In this document: positions 42,513 through 49,922 of the stretch, piece by piece
Position numbering within the stretch: position 1 is the stretch's first letter
Layout: each line of letters opens with the position of its first letter
Assembly (NCBI RefSeq): GCF_001423525.1
Contig: NZ_LMOI01000020.1
Coordinates: 124,960-188,959, forward strand
Direction: 5' to 3'
DNA: 64,000 nt
Source: Arthrobacter sp. Leaf137
Lineage (GTDB): Bacteria; Actinomycetota; Actinomycetes; Actinomycetales; Micrococcaceae
Position numbers and translations under genes: made by a program
Notes under the pieces: generated by a model
Seen by the model: the letters and a program-made list of their open reading frames with translations, nothing else
Databases searched by the model: none
What the model was told of the DNA's origin: nothing

Positions 42513-43080
42513 GGTCTACCTCCAATCGGCTTCTCAAATGCGTCAGGCTGCGGCGGATGTGGCTCTTGACGGTACCAAGCGGCAGGCCCAGTTTCCGTGA
42601 GATCTGTTCGTGCGTCAGGTCCTCATAGAAGGCAAGCTTCATGATGGACCCCTGAGGTTCGCCCAGCCTGTCCAGTTCGCCGTCCAACAGCAGCCGGTCG
42701 GCCAGGACCTCTGCGGCCTCTGTTCCGGCACCGAATTCTCCGGCGGCCAGTCCGGCCCCGGCCACCGCGTTGGCCTTGCGCACTTCGCGTGCGGTCGCCG
42801 AGTGCGCGTCGGTAATGACGTTCCGGGTGATACCCACGATCCAGGCGGGCAGCCGGGCCAACTCCGGCTTGAAGGTGTTCCGTGAGCGCCACACCCGGAT
42901 GAAGACCTCCTGGGTGACGTCGTCGGCCGCGGACCGGTCCGACAGGGAACGGAGGGCCAGGGTGTGCACCAGCGGGGCGAATTCGCGGTAGGCCGCCGCC
43001 AGAGCCCGCTCGTCACCGGCGAGGAAGGACGCGGTCAGTCCGTCATCCCAGCCGCGGGAGGCCTGCGCAGGAGAGGTCAC
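42499..43080 (-). CDS. ECF-type sigma factor, SigK-like
   Basis: 193 residues from a GTG at 43080 behind GGAAGGAG; an ATG 12 codons earlier has no site. Region 2: AADDVTQEVFIRVWRSRNTF and LPAWIVGITRNVITDAHSAT. Region 4: EDLTHEQISRKLGLPLGTVK followed by SHIRRSLTHLRSRL. Lacks sigma-70 regions 1 and 3. Directs RNA polymerase to envelope-stress-type promoters and is controlled by the overlapping anti-sigma gene. The sortase and DUF4397 genes upstream in the same direction are plausible members of its regulon. Confidence 0.92.
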   Translation of the reverse strand: MTSPAQASRGWDDGLTASFLAGDERALAAAYREFAPLVHTLALRSLSDRSAADDVTQEVFIRVWRSRNTFKPELARLPAWIVGITRNVITDAHSATAREVRKANAVAGAGLAAGEFGAGTEAAEVLADRLLLDGELDRLGEPQGSIMKLAFYEDLTHEQISRKLGLPLGTVKSHIRRSLTHLRSRLEVDHAAS

Positions 43081-43129
43081 ACGCGGCTCCTTCCCGGCAT
43101 CGGTGACGAGAATCATGGCTTGTCACCGC

Positions 43130-43852
43130 TTACCCGGGGACCGCGGTGACTATCACATTGTCGCTGTAGTCCATCCGCTCGTCCAGCCACCGTCCGCCGC
43201 AGGTGACCACCTTGAGCTCGTGGGGGCCGGTGCGGCGGAAGAGCGAGCCGCCGTCGAACCTGTCCTTGGCCATCAGTTCCACCCTCACCACACGGTAGGT
43301 GAGGTCCGGGGCGCCATCACGGCCCACGCGGACGGCGGTCCCCTCGGCCAGCGATTTCAGGGCCGAGAACGGAGCCCTGTCCGAGGCTGTGTCGATGTGG
43401 CCGGCGATGACGGCCGCCCCCTCTGCCGCGCCCGGGGCCGGTCCGAACCGGTACCAGGCGGCGCGGTCAAAGGCGTCCGGGATTTCCATGGCGCCTTCGC
43501 CGGACACTCCCCCGGGAACCACGGACATGTCGATGGCCGTGCCGGCAATGGAGATCGACGTTGGCGCAGGGTCTGCCGGAACAGCGCCCAGGGTGGCCGG
43601 ATGGACGGGAATGGGCACCGCACCCGGCCGGGCGGCCGCGCCCGGGACAGTGGTGCCCGGGGCAGCGGGAACCGCATCGGTGGCAGCCGCTGCTGCGGAA
43701 GCTGCTGTGCTGGCGGGTGCAGTGGACGGTGCTGAGGACTGGCCGGCAGGCGCACAGGCGGTCAGGACCACAATTGACGCGGCGGCGGCGATCCGCACCC
43801 CAACTGACGGGCGACGGCGGGACTCCCCTGCCGTCGTCGTGCGTCCGTTCAT
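43130..43852 (-). CDS. Class F-like sortase with a lipobox
   Basis: 240 residues. N-terminus has a twin basic start and a hydrophobic stretch ending in LTAC (Cys33), so it is probably a lipoprotein on the outer membrane face. A 60-residue Ala/Pro/Thr linker follows. Catalytic His is in AAVIAGHIDTASDRAPF, catalytic Cys in HELKVVTCGGRWLDERMDYS, and a basic residue earlier in the active site is supplied by RW/DER region. The short VTCGG is typical of class F. Would join a sorting-signal protein to the cell wall or to another protein; the likely partner is the adjacent DUF4397 gene. Confidence 0.87.
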   Translation of the reverse strand: MNGRTTTAGESRRRPSVGVRIAAAASIVVLTACAPAGQSSAPSTAPASTAASAAAAATDAVPAAPGTTVPGAAARPGAVPIPVHPATLGAVPADPAPTSISIAGTAIDMSVVPGGVSGEGAMEIPDAFDRAAWYRFGPAPGAAEGAAVIAGHIDTASDRAPFSALKSLAEGTAVRVGRDGAPDLTYRVVRVELMAKDRFDGGSLFRRTGPHELKVVTCGGRWLDERMDYSDNVIVTAVPG

Positions 43853-43972
43853 CTCTGTGGCCTTTCTCGGTCCGGGCCCCGGGCCCGACGGGGATTAGTG
43901 GTTTTGTGGTGGGTGGCCGCCCGGCGCAGGTGGGCAGGGTACGCCGGGCGGCCGGTCTTTCGGTCCCGGACG

Positions 43973-44803
43973 CTACTGCCGGACGCGGCGCGCTGCCACC
44001 GCGCGGGCCGTGCCGAAGCCGCCCAGCAGCAGGGCGAGGGCGGCTGCACCGAAGCCCAGGACCAGGCCTGCCGGTGCCGGTGCATCGACGGATCCGTCGC
44101 GGGCGCCGGGGACAGAACCGGGTGCGGAGTGCAGGCCGGGGATGGTCTGCACCGCGAGCTGCAGGTTCTTGTCCGCCAGGCTGCCCCACGCGTACACGAT
44201 GGTGTGGGTGCCCTCGGCGATGGTGACGTCCGCCGGGCCGATCACGGGGGCAGTGGTGCCGGTGGCGGCAACCGCTGCGGATACCGTTCCGGGATCCAGG
44301 GTGAGAATTTGCTCGTTGGGGTTGGCCAGGTTGGTGACCACGGCGCTGCCTCCGGCCAGGACGTCGACGGCGGGTGCCGCGGCGGTGTGCCGGACGGTGA
44401 GTTTGCCCTTGCCCGCGGCGATCTTGGACACGTCATTGGTGAAGAGGTTGGCTGTGGGTTTGCCCGCGGCGTCAAGGTTGGCCACGGCGGTGTAGTTGCC
44501 GTTGGCTGCGAGGTTCACGGTCACCGGGCCGATGACGGCTGCGGAGGCATCGGCCGCATCCGCTGCGGTGATCGCGATCTGGTAGGCGCCTGCGGGCAAT
44601 GCCAGCGGCCCTGCCAGGCTGCCCGGGGTGAAATCATCCAGGGTGCGGTCGCCGTTGACCCAGACATCCACGGTCAGCCCGGGGACGCCGTGCAGCACCG
44701 ATAGTTGGGCGTCGCCTTCGGCAGCGCTGGCTGGACCGGCCAGGGCCATCGCGGCGGCAATGGCTGCGGCACCGATACCTGCTGTGAAAATCCTCTTTCG
44801 CAT
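43973..44803 (-). CDS. Exported DUF4397 surface protein
   Basis: 276 residues, start behind GGAGAAGG. Signal peptide MRKRIFTAGIGAAAIAAAMA, cleaved near GPASA-AEG. Two DUF4397 beta-sandwich repeats: AQLSVLHGVPGLTVDVWVNG with LPAGAYQIAITAADA, and KLTVRHTAAAPAVDVLAGGS with AGTHTIVYAWG-like strand. The C-terminus has a hydrophobic segment (GLVLGFGAAALALLLGGFGT) and a basic tail ARRVRQ, as in sortase substrates, but the preceding motif is DAPAPAG rather than LPxTG. The sortase gene lies 120 bp downstream in the same direction, so it is the probable client. Confidence 0.9.
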   Translation of the reverse strand: MRKRIFTAGIGAAAIAAAMALAGPASAAEGDAQLSVLHGVPGLTVDVWVNGDRTLDDFTPGSLAGPLALPAGAYQIAITAADAADASAAVIGPVTVNLAANGNYTAVANLDAAGKPTANLFTNDVSKIAAGKGKLTVRHTAAAPAVDVLAGGSAVVTNLANPNEQILTLDPGTVSAAVAATGTTAPVIGPADVTIAEGTHTIVYAWGSLADKNLQLAVQTIPGLHSAPGSVPGARDGSVDAPAPAGLVLGFGAAALALLLGGFGTARAVAARRVRQ

Positions 44804-44910
44804 GTCCTTCTCCTTGGTCGGCCCGTCAGCCGGGCGCTTTTACGCTTACACCCCTACTACTGGTGCGGGCGCGGAGTTGGATGCAGAATCATGGAACTTT
44901 TGTGGGCCGC

Positions 44911-45930
44911 CTATCCGGCCGCGGGCGGGGCGGTGCTGGACCGTGGCACGAGTTCCGGCGTGACCACGGTGGAACTGACCCCGGCGCCGGCCTCGATTTC
45001 CTTCAGCATGACGTCCAGGCAGCGGCGGCCCAGCTCCTCGAAGTCCTGCCGGACGGTGGTCAGCGGCGGGCTGAAGTACCCCGATTCCGGCTGGTCGTCG
45101 AACCCGACTATGGAGACGTCGTCGGGCACGCTGACGCCGGCCTCTGCGAAGGCCCTCAGGATTCCCAGCGCCATCTGGTCGTTGCCTACGAACAGGGCGG
45201 TGGCGCTGCGCCGTGCCGCAAGCCTGCGGCCGATGGCGTAGCCGCTGCCGGCGCTCCAGTCCCCTTCCGCCAGGAGATCGTCCGCCAGCCCGGCGGCGTG
45301 GAGTGCTTCGCGCCATCCCTCGGCGCGCTCAGCGGCGTCGGTCCAGCCGGCGGGACCGGAGACGTGGCCGATCCGCCGGTGCCCCTGGGCGATGAGATGT
45401 TCGACGGCGAGCCGAGCCCCTGCGCGCTGGTCCACCATGGCACCGCTCACCTGGCTGTTGCCCAGCGATCCCACGGCCATCACCGGCACCGGAATGTTGA
45501 GCGCATCGAGCGCCTGGAGGGTCTCGGCGTGCGGCACCAGCACGGCGATGCCGTCCACCGCCTGGTCCAGGAAGTGGCTGACGGCGTCGGCGATGGCCGC
45601 TCCGCTGACCTCACGGAGCGCGGCGATGCTGACGAAGTAGCCGGCGTTGCGGGCGGCCTGCTCCACGCCGAGGAGGGTGTTGGCAGGCCCGTACTGGGAC
45701 AGCTCGCTGGCCAGGACCCCGATGGTGTGGGACCGCCTGGTGACAAGGCTCCGGGCAGCCGTGTTCCGCCGGTACCCCAGTTCCGCGATGGCGGCCTTCA
45801 CCTTTTCACGGGTGGCTTTGCTGACATTCGGGTGGTTGTTGATGACGCGGGAGACGGTCTGGTGGGAAACGCCGGCCACATCGGCCACGTCCTCCAGGCG
45901 CGGCATCCTGCCCTTGCTGCTTTTAGCCAT
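44911..45930 (-). CDS. LacI-family regulator
   Basis: 339 residues from the ATG at 45930 (MAKSSKGRMPRLEDVADVAG). HTH and hinge: VSHQTVSRVINNHPNVSKAT, REKVKAAIAELGYRRNTAAR. Effector domain: TIGVLASELSQYGPANTLLG, HRRIGHVSGPAGWTDAAERA and DDVSIVGFDDQPESGYFSPP. Standard full-length repressor of sugar genes. No sugar gene adjoins it, so its targets are probably remote. Confidence 0.92.
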   Translation of the reverse strand: MAKSSKGRMPRLEDVADVAGVSHQTVSRVINNHPNVSKATREKVKAAIAELGYRRNTAARSLVTRRSHTIGVLASELSQYGPANTLLGVEQAARNAGYFVSIAALREVSGAAIADAVSHFLDQAVDGIAVLVPHAETLQALDALNIPVPVMAVGSLGNSQVSGAMVDQRAGARLAVEHLIAQGHRRIGHVSGPAGWTDAAERAEGWREALHAAGLADDLLAEGDWSAGSGYAIGRRLAARRSATALFVGNDQMALGILRAFAEAGVSVPDDVSIVGFDDQPESGYFSPPLTTVRQDFEELGRRCLDVMLKEIEAGAGVSSTVVTPELVPRSSTAPPAAG

Positions 45931-45999
45931 CTGCCTATTGTCCCCGCTGGAGCGGAAAGCCCGCCCCGGGCCCCGCACTGCGTGGTGAGCGGGACCCTG

Positions 46000-46200
46000 C
46001 TAGGGATTCCCGTCCGGAAGGAACAGCTCTTCAAGGGTGGTCTCGAAGATCCGGGCGAGCCGGAAGGCCAGGGGCAGTGAGGGGTCAAACCGTCCGCGTT
46101 CTATGGAGATGATGGTTTGGCGGGAGACCCCCAGCTGGTCCGCAAGCCGTTGCTGTGACCATCCGAGCCGTGACCGGCACTCGTTGACGCGGTTTTCCAC
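46000..46200 (-). CDS. Small HTH (Xre/Cro) transcription regulator
   Basis: 66 residues from a GTG at 46200. The whole protein is a helix-turn-helix: CRSRLGWSQQRLADQLGVSR, QTIISIERGRFDPSLPLAFR, LARIFETTLEELF. This compact type often represses its own operon together with a membrane protein. It follows the membrane-protein gene directly, their codons nearly overlapping. Confidence 0.9.
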   Translation of the reverse strand: MENRVNECRSRLGWSQQRLADQLGVSRQTIISIERGRFDPSLPLAFRLARIFETTLEELFLPDGNP

Positions 46201-46201
46201 T

Positions 46202-46669
46202 TCAGCCCCGGTGGCGCAGCAGCAGGTAGCGGATGCCGAAGGAGGCGAAGCAGACAGCCAGGATTGCCGGCAGGACCAGTTTCAGGTCGGCCGCAAGATC
46301 GGCAGGAACGAATGCGGCCACGGCGGCCAGGACTCCCAGGACCAGGACGAGGTCCGTGAACGATCCTGAGGCTGCCTTGTCATACCACTTGCCTTCGACC
46401 GACTCCTCGGGCCGGTCAACTGCGCCTTCGACCGAGTTTCTGTCGACCACCAGGACGTACATCAGCGCCATCGCCGGCATTGCCAGGCACGCTGTGAAAA
46501 CCGCGAAACCGAGGGCGGGGTTTGACCCGGCCAGGCCGGTCCCCACGGCCAGCCAACCGCCGGCAGCCCCGAGGAGTAGGCCGCCGGGAATGGCGATCAG
46601 CACCGCGGGAATCCGGCCACCCCCGAATCTTGCCTGCCCCCACCTGATGCGTGTCTGCTGCCCTGCCAT
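46202..46669 (-). CDS. Membrane protein paired with the small HTH regulator
   Basis: 155 residues from the ATG at 46669 behind GAGGGGGG. Four hydrophobic helices (IPAVLIAIPGGLLLGAAGGW, ALGFAVFTACLAMPAMALMY, DLVLVLGVLAAVAAFV, LKLVLPAILAVCFASFGIRY) with a charged central loop. Function unknown; pairs of this kind (membrane protein plus 65-75 residue Xre protein) recur in Gram-positives. The regulator gene starts at its stop codon. Confidence 0.78.
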   Translation of the reverse strand: MAGQQTRIRWGQARFGGGRIPAVLIAIPGGLLLGAAGGWLAVGTGLAGSNPALGFAVFTACLAMPAMALMYVLVVDRNSVEGAVDRPEESVEGKWYDKAASGSFTDLVLVLGVLAAVAAFVPADLAADLKLVLPAILAVCFASFGIRYLLLRHRG

Positions 46670-46685
46670 GGTGCCCCCCTCGATA

Positions 46686-46722
46686 TGTATAAGAAACTTT
46701 ACATGTCTAGTCTGCTTTACAT
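46686..46722 (-). promoter_or_regulatory. Promoter with direct repeats ATGTAAAG for the membrane protein/HTH operon
   Basis: On the minus strand ATGTAAAG occurs twice (46722-46715 and 46704-46697), 18 bp apart start to start. Between them lies CAGACT, and 17 bp after that TATACA (46691-46686), a plausible -35/-10 pair. Repeats bracketing the -35 box suit binding by the HTH protein of this operon. Confidence 0.5.
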
Positions 46723-46797
46723 TGCCGGGTACTGCAAGGGGCGTCATCCGCCGGACGGTGCAGTCGGATCAGCGGGCCGGCGTGATGGAATGGCGGT

Positions 46798-47964
46798 ATG
46801 ACCCTGGACCACGGCGCGCCTGGCACGTTGCCGGCTGCGATCAAAGGCGCCCTGGACGTTTCCCTCGACGAGGGCGGAATGTCGGTCAGGCGCCTACCGG
46901 CCTGGACGCAGGCCCAGTTCGGCGGCGACGTGCCGCTGGCCAAAGCCAACTCCACCCCCTCCGGGGTGCGGCTGGAATTCCTCACAGACGCGGCCTGGCT
47001 CGAACTCGATCTGACGTTCACCCGGGAATCCGCGGCCTGGCGCTGGCGTCCGCTCCAGGCAGCCGTGATCAGCCTGACCACCTCGGATGGCCATGCCGAA
47101 AGCAGGGACTTCCACGAGGGGGACGTCCTGGAAACCTTTCCGGACGGGTCCAGCACCCTCGCCCCGGGAGCCCCGTCCACGGCACGATTCGAGATACCGG
47201 GGCCGCGGCAGGAGCGCACAGTCACCCTGTGGCTGCCGCACCGGGGAAGCGCCCGGATCCACGGCATCCGTTCCGAAAGGCCAGTGCAGCAAGCGGCGCG
47301 CACCGGTCCCCGCTGGGTCCACTACGGAAGCTCCATCAGCCAGTCCTCGCACGCCGAGGCACCGCTCGGGGTGTGGCCCGTCATTGCCGCCCGCAACCTC
47401 GGCCTGGACCTTTATAACCTGGGGCTTGCAGGCTCCGCCCACCTTGACCAGTTCGTGGCCCGGACCATCCGCGACCAGCCCGCCCACCTCATCACACTGA
47501 AGGTGGGCATCAACATCATCAACAGCGCCAGCCTCCGCCGGCGCACGTTTGCACCGGCCCTCCACGGATTCCTGGACACCGTGCGGGACGGCCACCCTGA
47601 AACCCCGCTGGTCCTGATATCGCCCATCTTCTGCCCAGAGCATGAGGACGCCCCCGGCCCCTCACGGCTGGTGGACGGGAAGTTCCTGGCCACCGACGTT
47701 CCCCGCAAGCCCGGCGACGGACTGCTGACCCTCCGCGACGCCAGGAGCATCCTGGCGGAGGCCATCAGCGAACGCTGCACGTCCGATCCGAATCTGCATT
47801 ACCTGGACGGGCTGCGGCTTTTCGGGTCCGCCGACGCACATCTCCTCCCGGACCGCCTGCATCCGGACGCCGAGGGTTACGGGCTGATCGGCGAACGGTT
47901 CACGGCTATTGCGGCAGGCAGCCCGTGGCTTGCCCCGGCAGCCCAGGCGCGCGTCAGAAGCTAG
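46798..47964 (+). CDS. SGNH/GDSL-family esterase-like hydrolase
   Basis: 388 residues. Residues 1-170 are a beta-rich N-terminal domain; the SGNH domain follows. Block I is WVHYGSSISQSSHA (GSS in place of GDS, nucleophile Ser retained), block II NLGLAGSAHLDQF, block III TLKVGINIINS (GxN), and block V DRLHPDAEGYGLIGERF with catalytic Asp and His. Family members deacetylate sugars or hydrolyse esters; this two-domain layout resembles carbohydrate esterases. No signal peptide. Divergent from the HTH/membrane pair. Confidence 0.86.
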   Translation: MTLDHGAPGTLPAAIKGALDVSLDEGGMSVRRLPAWTQAQFGGDVPLAKANSTPSGVRLEFLTDAAWLELDLTFTRESAAWRWRPLQAAVISLTTSDGHAESRDFHEGDVLETFPDGSSTLAPGAPSTARFEIPGPRQERTVTLWLPHRGSARIHGIRSERPVQQAARTGPRWVHYGSSISQSSHAEAPLGVWPVIAARNLGLDLYNLGLAGSAHLDQFVARTIRDQPAHLITLKVGINIINSASLRRRTFAPALHGFLDTVRDGHPETPLVLISPIFCPEHEDAPGPSRLVDGKFLATDVPRKPGDGLLTLRDARSILAEAISERCTSDPNLHYLDGLRLFGSADAHLLPDRLHPDAEGYGLIGERFTAIAAGSPWLAPAAQARVRS

Positions 47965-48032
47965 TTCGCAGGACCGTGCCGTGAAGGTTCTGACCGGCGA
48001 ACAAGCCCGGGACCGGCGCCACAACGGGCAAA

Positions 48033-48068
48033 CAAAAACGGGCCGGAAGCTCCACGCTTCCGGCCCGT
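48033..48068 (-). terminator. Terminator of tRNA-Lys, overlapping its 3' end
   Basis: On the minus strand a 13-bp stem (48068-48056 with 48050-48038) closes a 5-nt loop and is followed by TTTTTG. Its first arm contains the ACGGGCC that should be the acceptor 3' strand of the tRNA. Confidence 0.85.
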
Positions 48069-48133
48069 GTGGGGCTCGAACCCACGACCCACGGATTAAA
48101 AGTCCGATGCTCTACCAACTGAGCTAAAGGCCC
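48061..48133 (-). tRNA. tRNA-Lys (anticodon TTT)
   Basis: Minus strand. D-arm TAGCTCAGTTGGTAGAGC, anticodon stem-loop CGGACTTTTAATCCG with TTT at positions 34-36, and T-arm GTGGGTTCGAGCCCCAC are canonical. With U8 and A9 in place, the acceptor 5' strand is GGGCCTT and the 3' strand ACGGGCC, leaving mismatches at 3-70 and 6-67. The CCA end is not encoded. The 3' strand is shared with the terminator. May be a functional gene with an odd stem or one with an altered 3' end. Confidence 0.85.
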
Positions 48134-48349
48134 CAGCCGGCTGGTCAACGCTGCAGTCTGCCACGTTCGCCATCCCGGCCCATCCATTTCTGGACGTTAA
48201 TACTCTAACCCATGGTTCCGGCGCCTCCGCACGCAGTCCGGACGCCGCCGTCGGGCATTCCACGACGGAACCGGCACCCGCTTTCCTGCCCGGTCCTGCG
48301 CCTGCTCCGCATGCTCGATTCAGGCACGGCACAGGAGTAGCGTGGGGGC

Positions 48350-49009
48350 ATGAGCGAGCAAGCAGGATCCAAGCCATACGGCGGCGCGAACCGGCACCAC
48401 AAGCCCAAGCCTTTCGCCCCCATCGACTTCGAGCCCTTCGCCGGCGGCGCCGACCCTGCCCGGGTGTCCGAGGCCGCGCACCTCGCCGCGCAGGCCCTGG
48501 TGCGGCATGGCCGCGACAGCGACGATCCCGTCATCACCGAGCGCCTGGTGCGGCTCGCGGACGAACAGGGCCTGGAAGCCATCGCGGAGATGTGGGCCGA
48601 AAGCCCGGCCCGCTCGCTGCCGGGCGCACTCTGGCGGCTCTACGCCCTGCGTGCCGCCACCGTCCAGGACCCCGAGCGCATCTCCGTCTACTTCCGGGCA
48701 GGCAAAGACACCGCGCAGGTGTCCAACGTGGTTGCCGGCGTCGCAGAGCCGCCGGGGGCGGATGAAATGCGGACCATGGCGGACGCCGTCCTCTCGGGCG
48801 CGTTCGACGGCGAGTTCGACGTCGCGCTGGAACGTTCCGCGGCTTTCTGCCGCGTGGTGGCGCTCGGCCAGGTGACGCTCGCCGACGGCGCCGAGCACGC
48901 CAACGAGGCCCATGCCAGCCGGCTGACCCGCAACTCGCACCAGCTGGTAAAGACCGCTGAGGACCTGGAGCACGCCGCCAACGCGTGGCGCCTGGGTGAA
49001 CTCGACTGA
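48350..49009 (+). CDS. Conserved actinobacterial protein of unknown function, 219 aa
   Basis: Begins MSEQAGSKPYGGANRHHKPK, then an acidic helical body (ARVSEAAHLAAQALVRHGRD; SLPGALWRLYALRAATVQDP) with no signal peptide, membrane helix or recognisable motif. The repeated short helices suggest an all-alpha fold. Stands alone between the tRNA and a candidate RNA. The weak GTGGGGGC upstream may serve as ribosome site. Confidence 0.75.
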   Translation: MSEQAGSKPYGGANRHHKPKPFAPIDFEPFAGGADPARVSEAAHLAAQALVRHGRDSDDPVITERLVRLADEQGLEAIAEMWAESPARSLPGALWRLYALRAATVQDPERISVYFRAGKDTAQVSNVVAGVAEPPGADEMRTMADAVLSGAFDGEFDVALERSAAFCRVVALGQVTLADGAEHANEAHASRLTRNSHQLVKTAEDLEHAANAWRLGELD

Positions 49010-49077
49010 ATCCCCCTGCCCAAGCACCGCCAACTGTCAAGATTGACTTGGGCGAAGCATCGTAGAAGACTGAAATC

Positions 49078-49168
49078 GGTGCCGAACCGCGAAACCCCCG
49101 GGCTTCAACACTCAGCCGCCTAGAGCGGCCTACCGCCGAGAGGCGTATCCGGTTCGGCACCATTTTTC
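49078..49168 (+). ncRNA. Candidate structured RNA with closing stem and U tract
   Basis: GGTGCCGAACCG (49078-49089) pairs perfectly with CGGTTCGGCACC (49150-49161), followed by ATTTTT. Enclosed are GCCGC/GCGGC (about 49115-49129), CGCC-GAGA-GGCG and a CCCGGG segment, so a multi-branched fold is likely. Upstream TTGACT (49043-49048) could be a -35 element. No coding content. It lies in the 290-bp gap before the DUF47-PiT genes and could be a free small RNA or an attenuated leader. It does not match any RNA family I can name with confidence. Confidence 0.6.
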
Positions 49169-49300
49169 TGCCCGTTTTACCGTCCGCCCATTTCAGGCCC
49201 GCAGTGACGGGCCGCTAGAGTTAGCGTCAGTTGCGCGCCCGGGTCAAGTCACACGGCGGCAATCCCCCGCCTTGAACTTTTCCCGGAGACCGGTAACCAC

Positions 49301-49921
49301 GTGAAGCAGTTGCGTCTATTTCCCCAGGAGCCCGCCGGGCTGAAACTCCTCTCCCAGATGGCGCAGCAGATTGTCCTGGCCAGCGGCACCCTGGCGGAAA
49401 TCCTCGGAGTCTCGGCCGCGGACCACGCCAAGCTCGTGGAGGACATGCACAACCATGACGCAAAATCCTCCGAGCTGCACTATGCCCTGCTGACCCACAT
49501 GCGGACCAGCTTCGTGAACCCGCTCCCCCGCGAGGACATGTACACCCTGTCCCGCTACCTCAACGAAGCCATGGAAAAGATGGACGCCGCGGCCGAACTG
49601 GTTGCGCTGTACAAGCTCGAGCGGCTTCCCAAGCGCGCCGCGGACCAGCTGGAGATCATCAGCAGGCAGGCGGAACTGACCGTGGACGCCATGCGCCGGT
49701 TGAACAACCTGGACGACCTCGAGGACTACTGGATCGAGATCCTCCGCCTCACCAAACGCGCCGAGCGCACGCACCGGGTGTGGGTGGCGGACATGATCTC
49801 GGACATGAAATGGGCCCAGTACTCCCGCAACCGGGACGTGGCCAACCAGCTGGTGGAGGTCACCAAGGACATGCGGCGCATCGCCACGCAGGTGGGCAGC
49901 ATCATCGTCAAGGAATCGTGA
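49301..49921 (+). CDS. DUF47 (PhoU-like) phosphate transport accessory protein
   Basis: 206 residues from a GTG at 49301. All-helical: LKLLSQMAQQIVLASGTLAE, DMHNHDAKSSELHYALLTHM, TSFVNPLPREDMYTLSRYLN, RRLNNLDDLEDYWIEILRLT. The FVNPLPREDMYTLS segment and H/E/D positions are the DUF47 signature. These proteins accompany PiT transporters and are thought to regulate or couple them, as PhoU does for Pst. One base separates it from the PiT gene. Confidence 0.92.
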   Translation: MKQLRLFPQEPAGLKLLSQMAQQIVLASGTLAEILGVSAADHAKLVEDMHNHDAKSSELHYALLTHMRTSFVNPLPREDMYTLSRYLNEAMEKMDAAAELVALYKLERLPKRAADQLEIISRQAELTVDAMRRLNNLDDLEDYWIEILRLTKRAERTHRVWVADMISDMKWAQYSRNRDVANQLVEVTKDMRRIATQVGSIIVKES

Positions 49922-49922
49922 G

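Noticed and set aside
49078..49161. Assignment of the structured RNA as 6C RNA
   Set aside because: The loops do not show two runs of six cytosines; only a single run of five is present.
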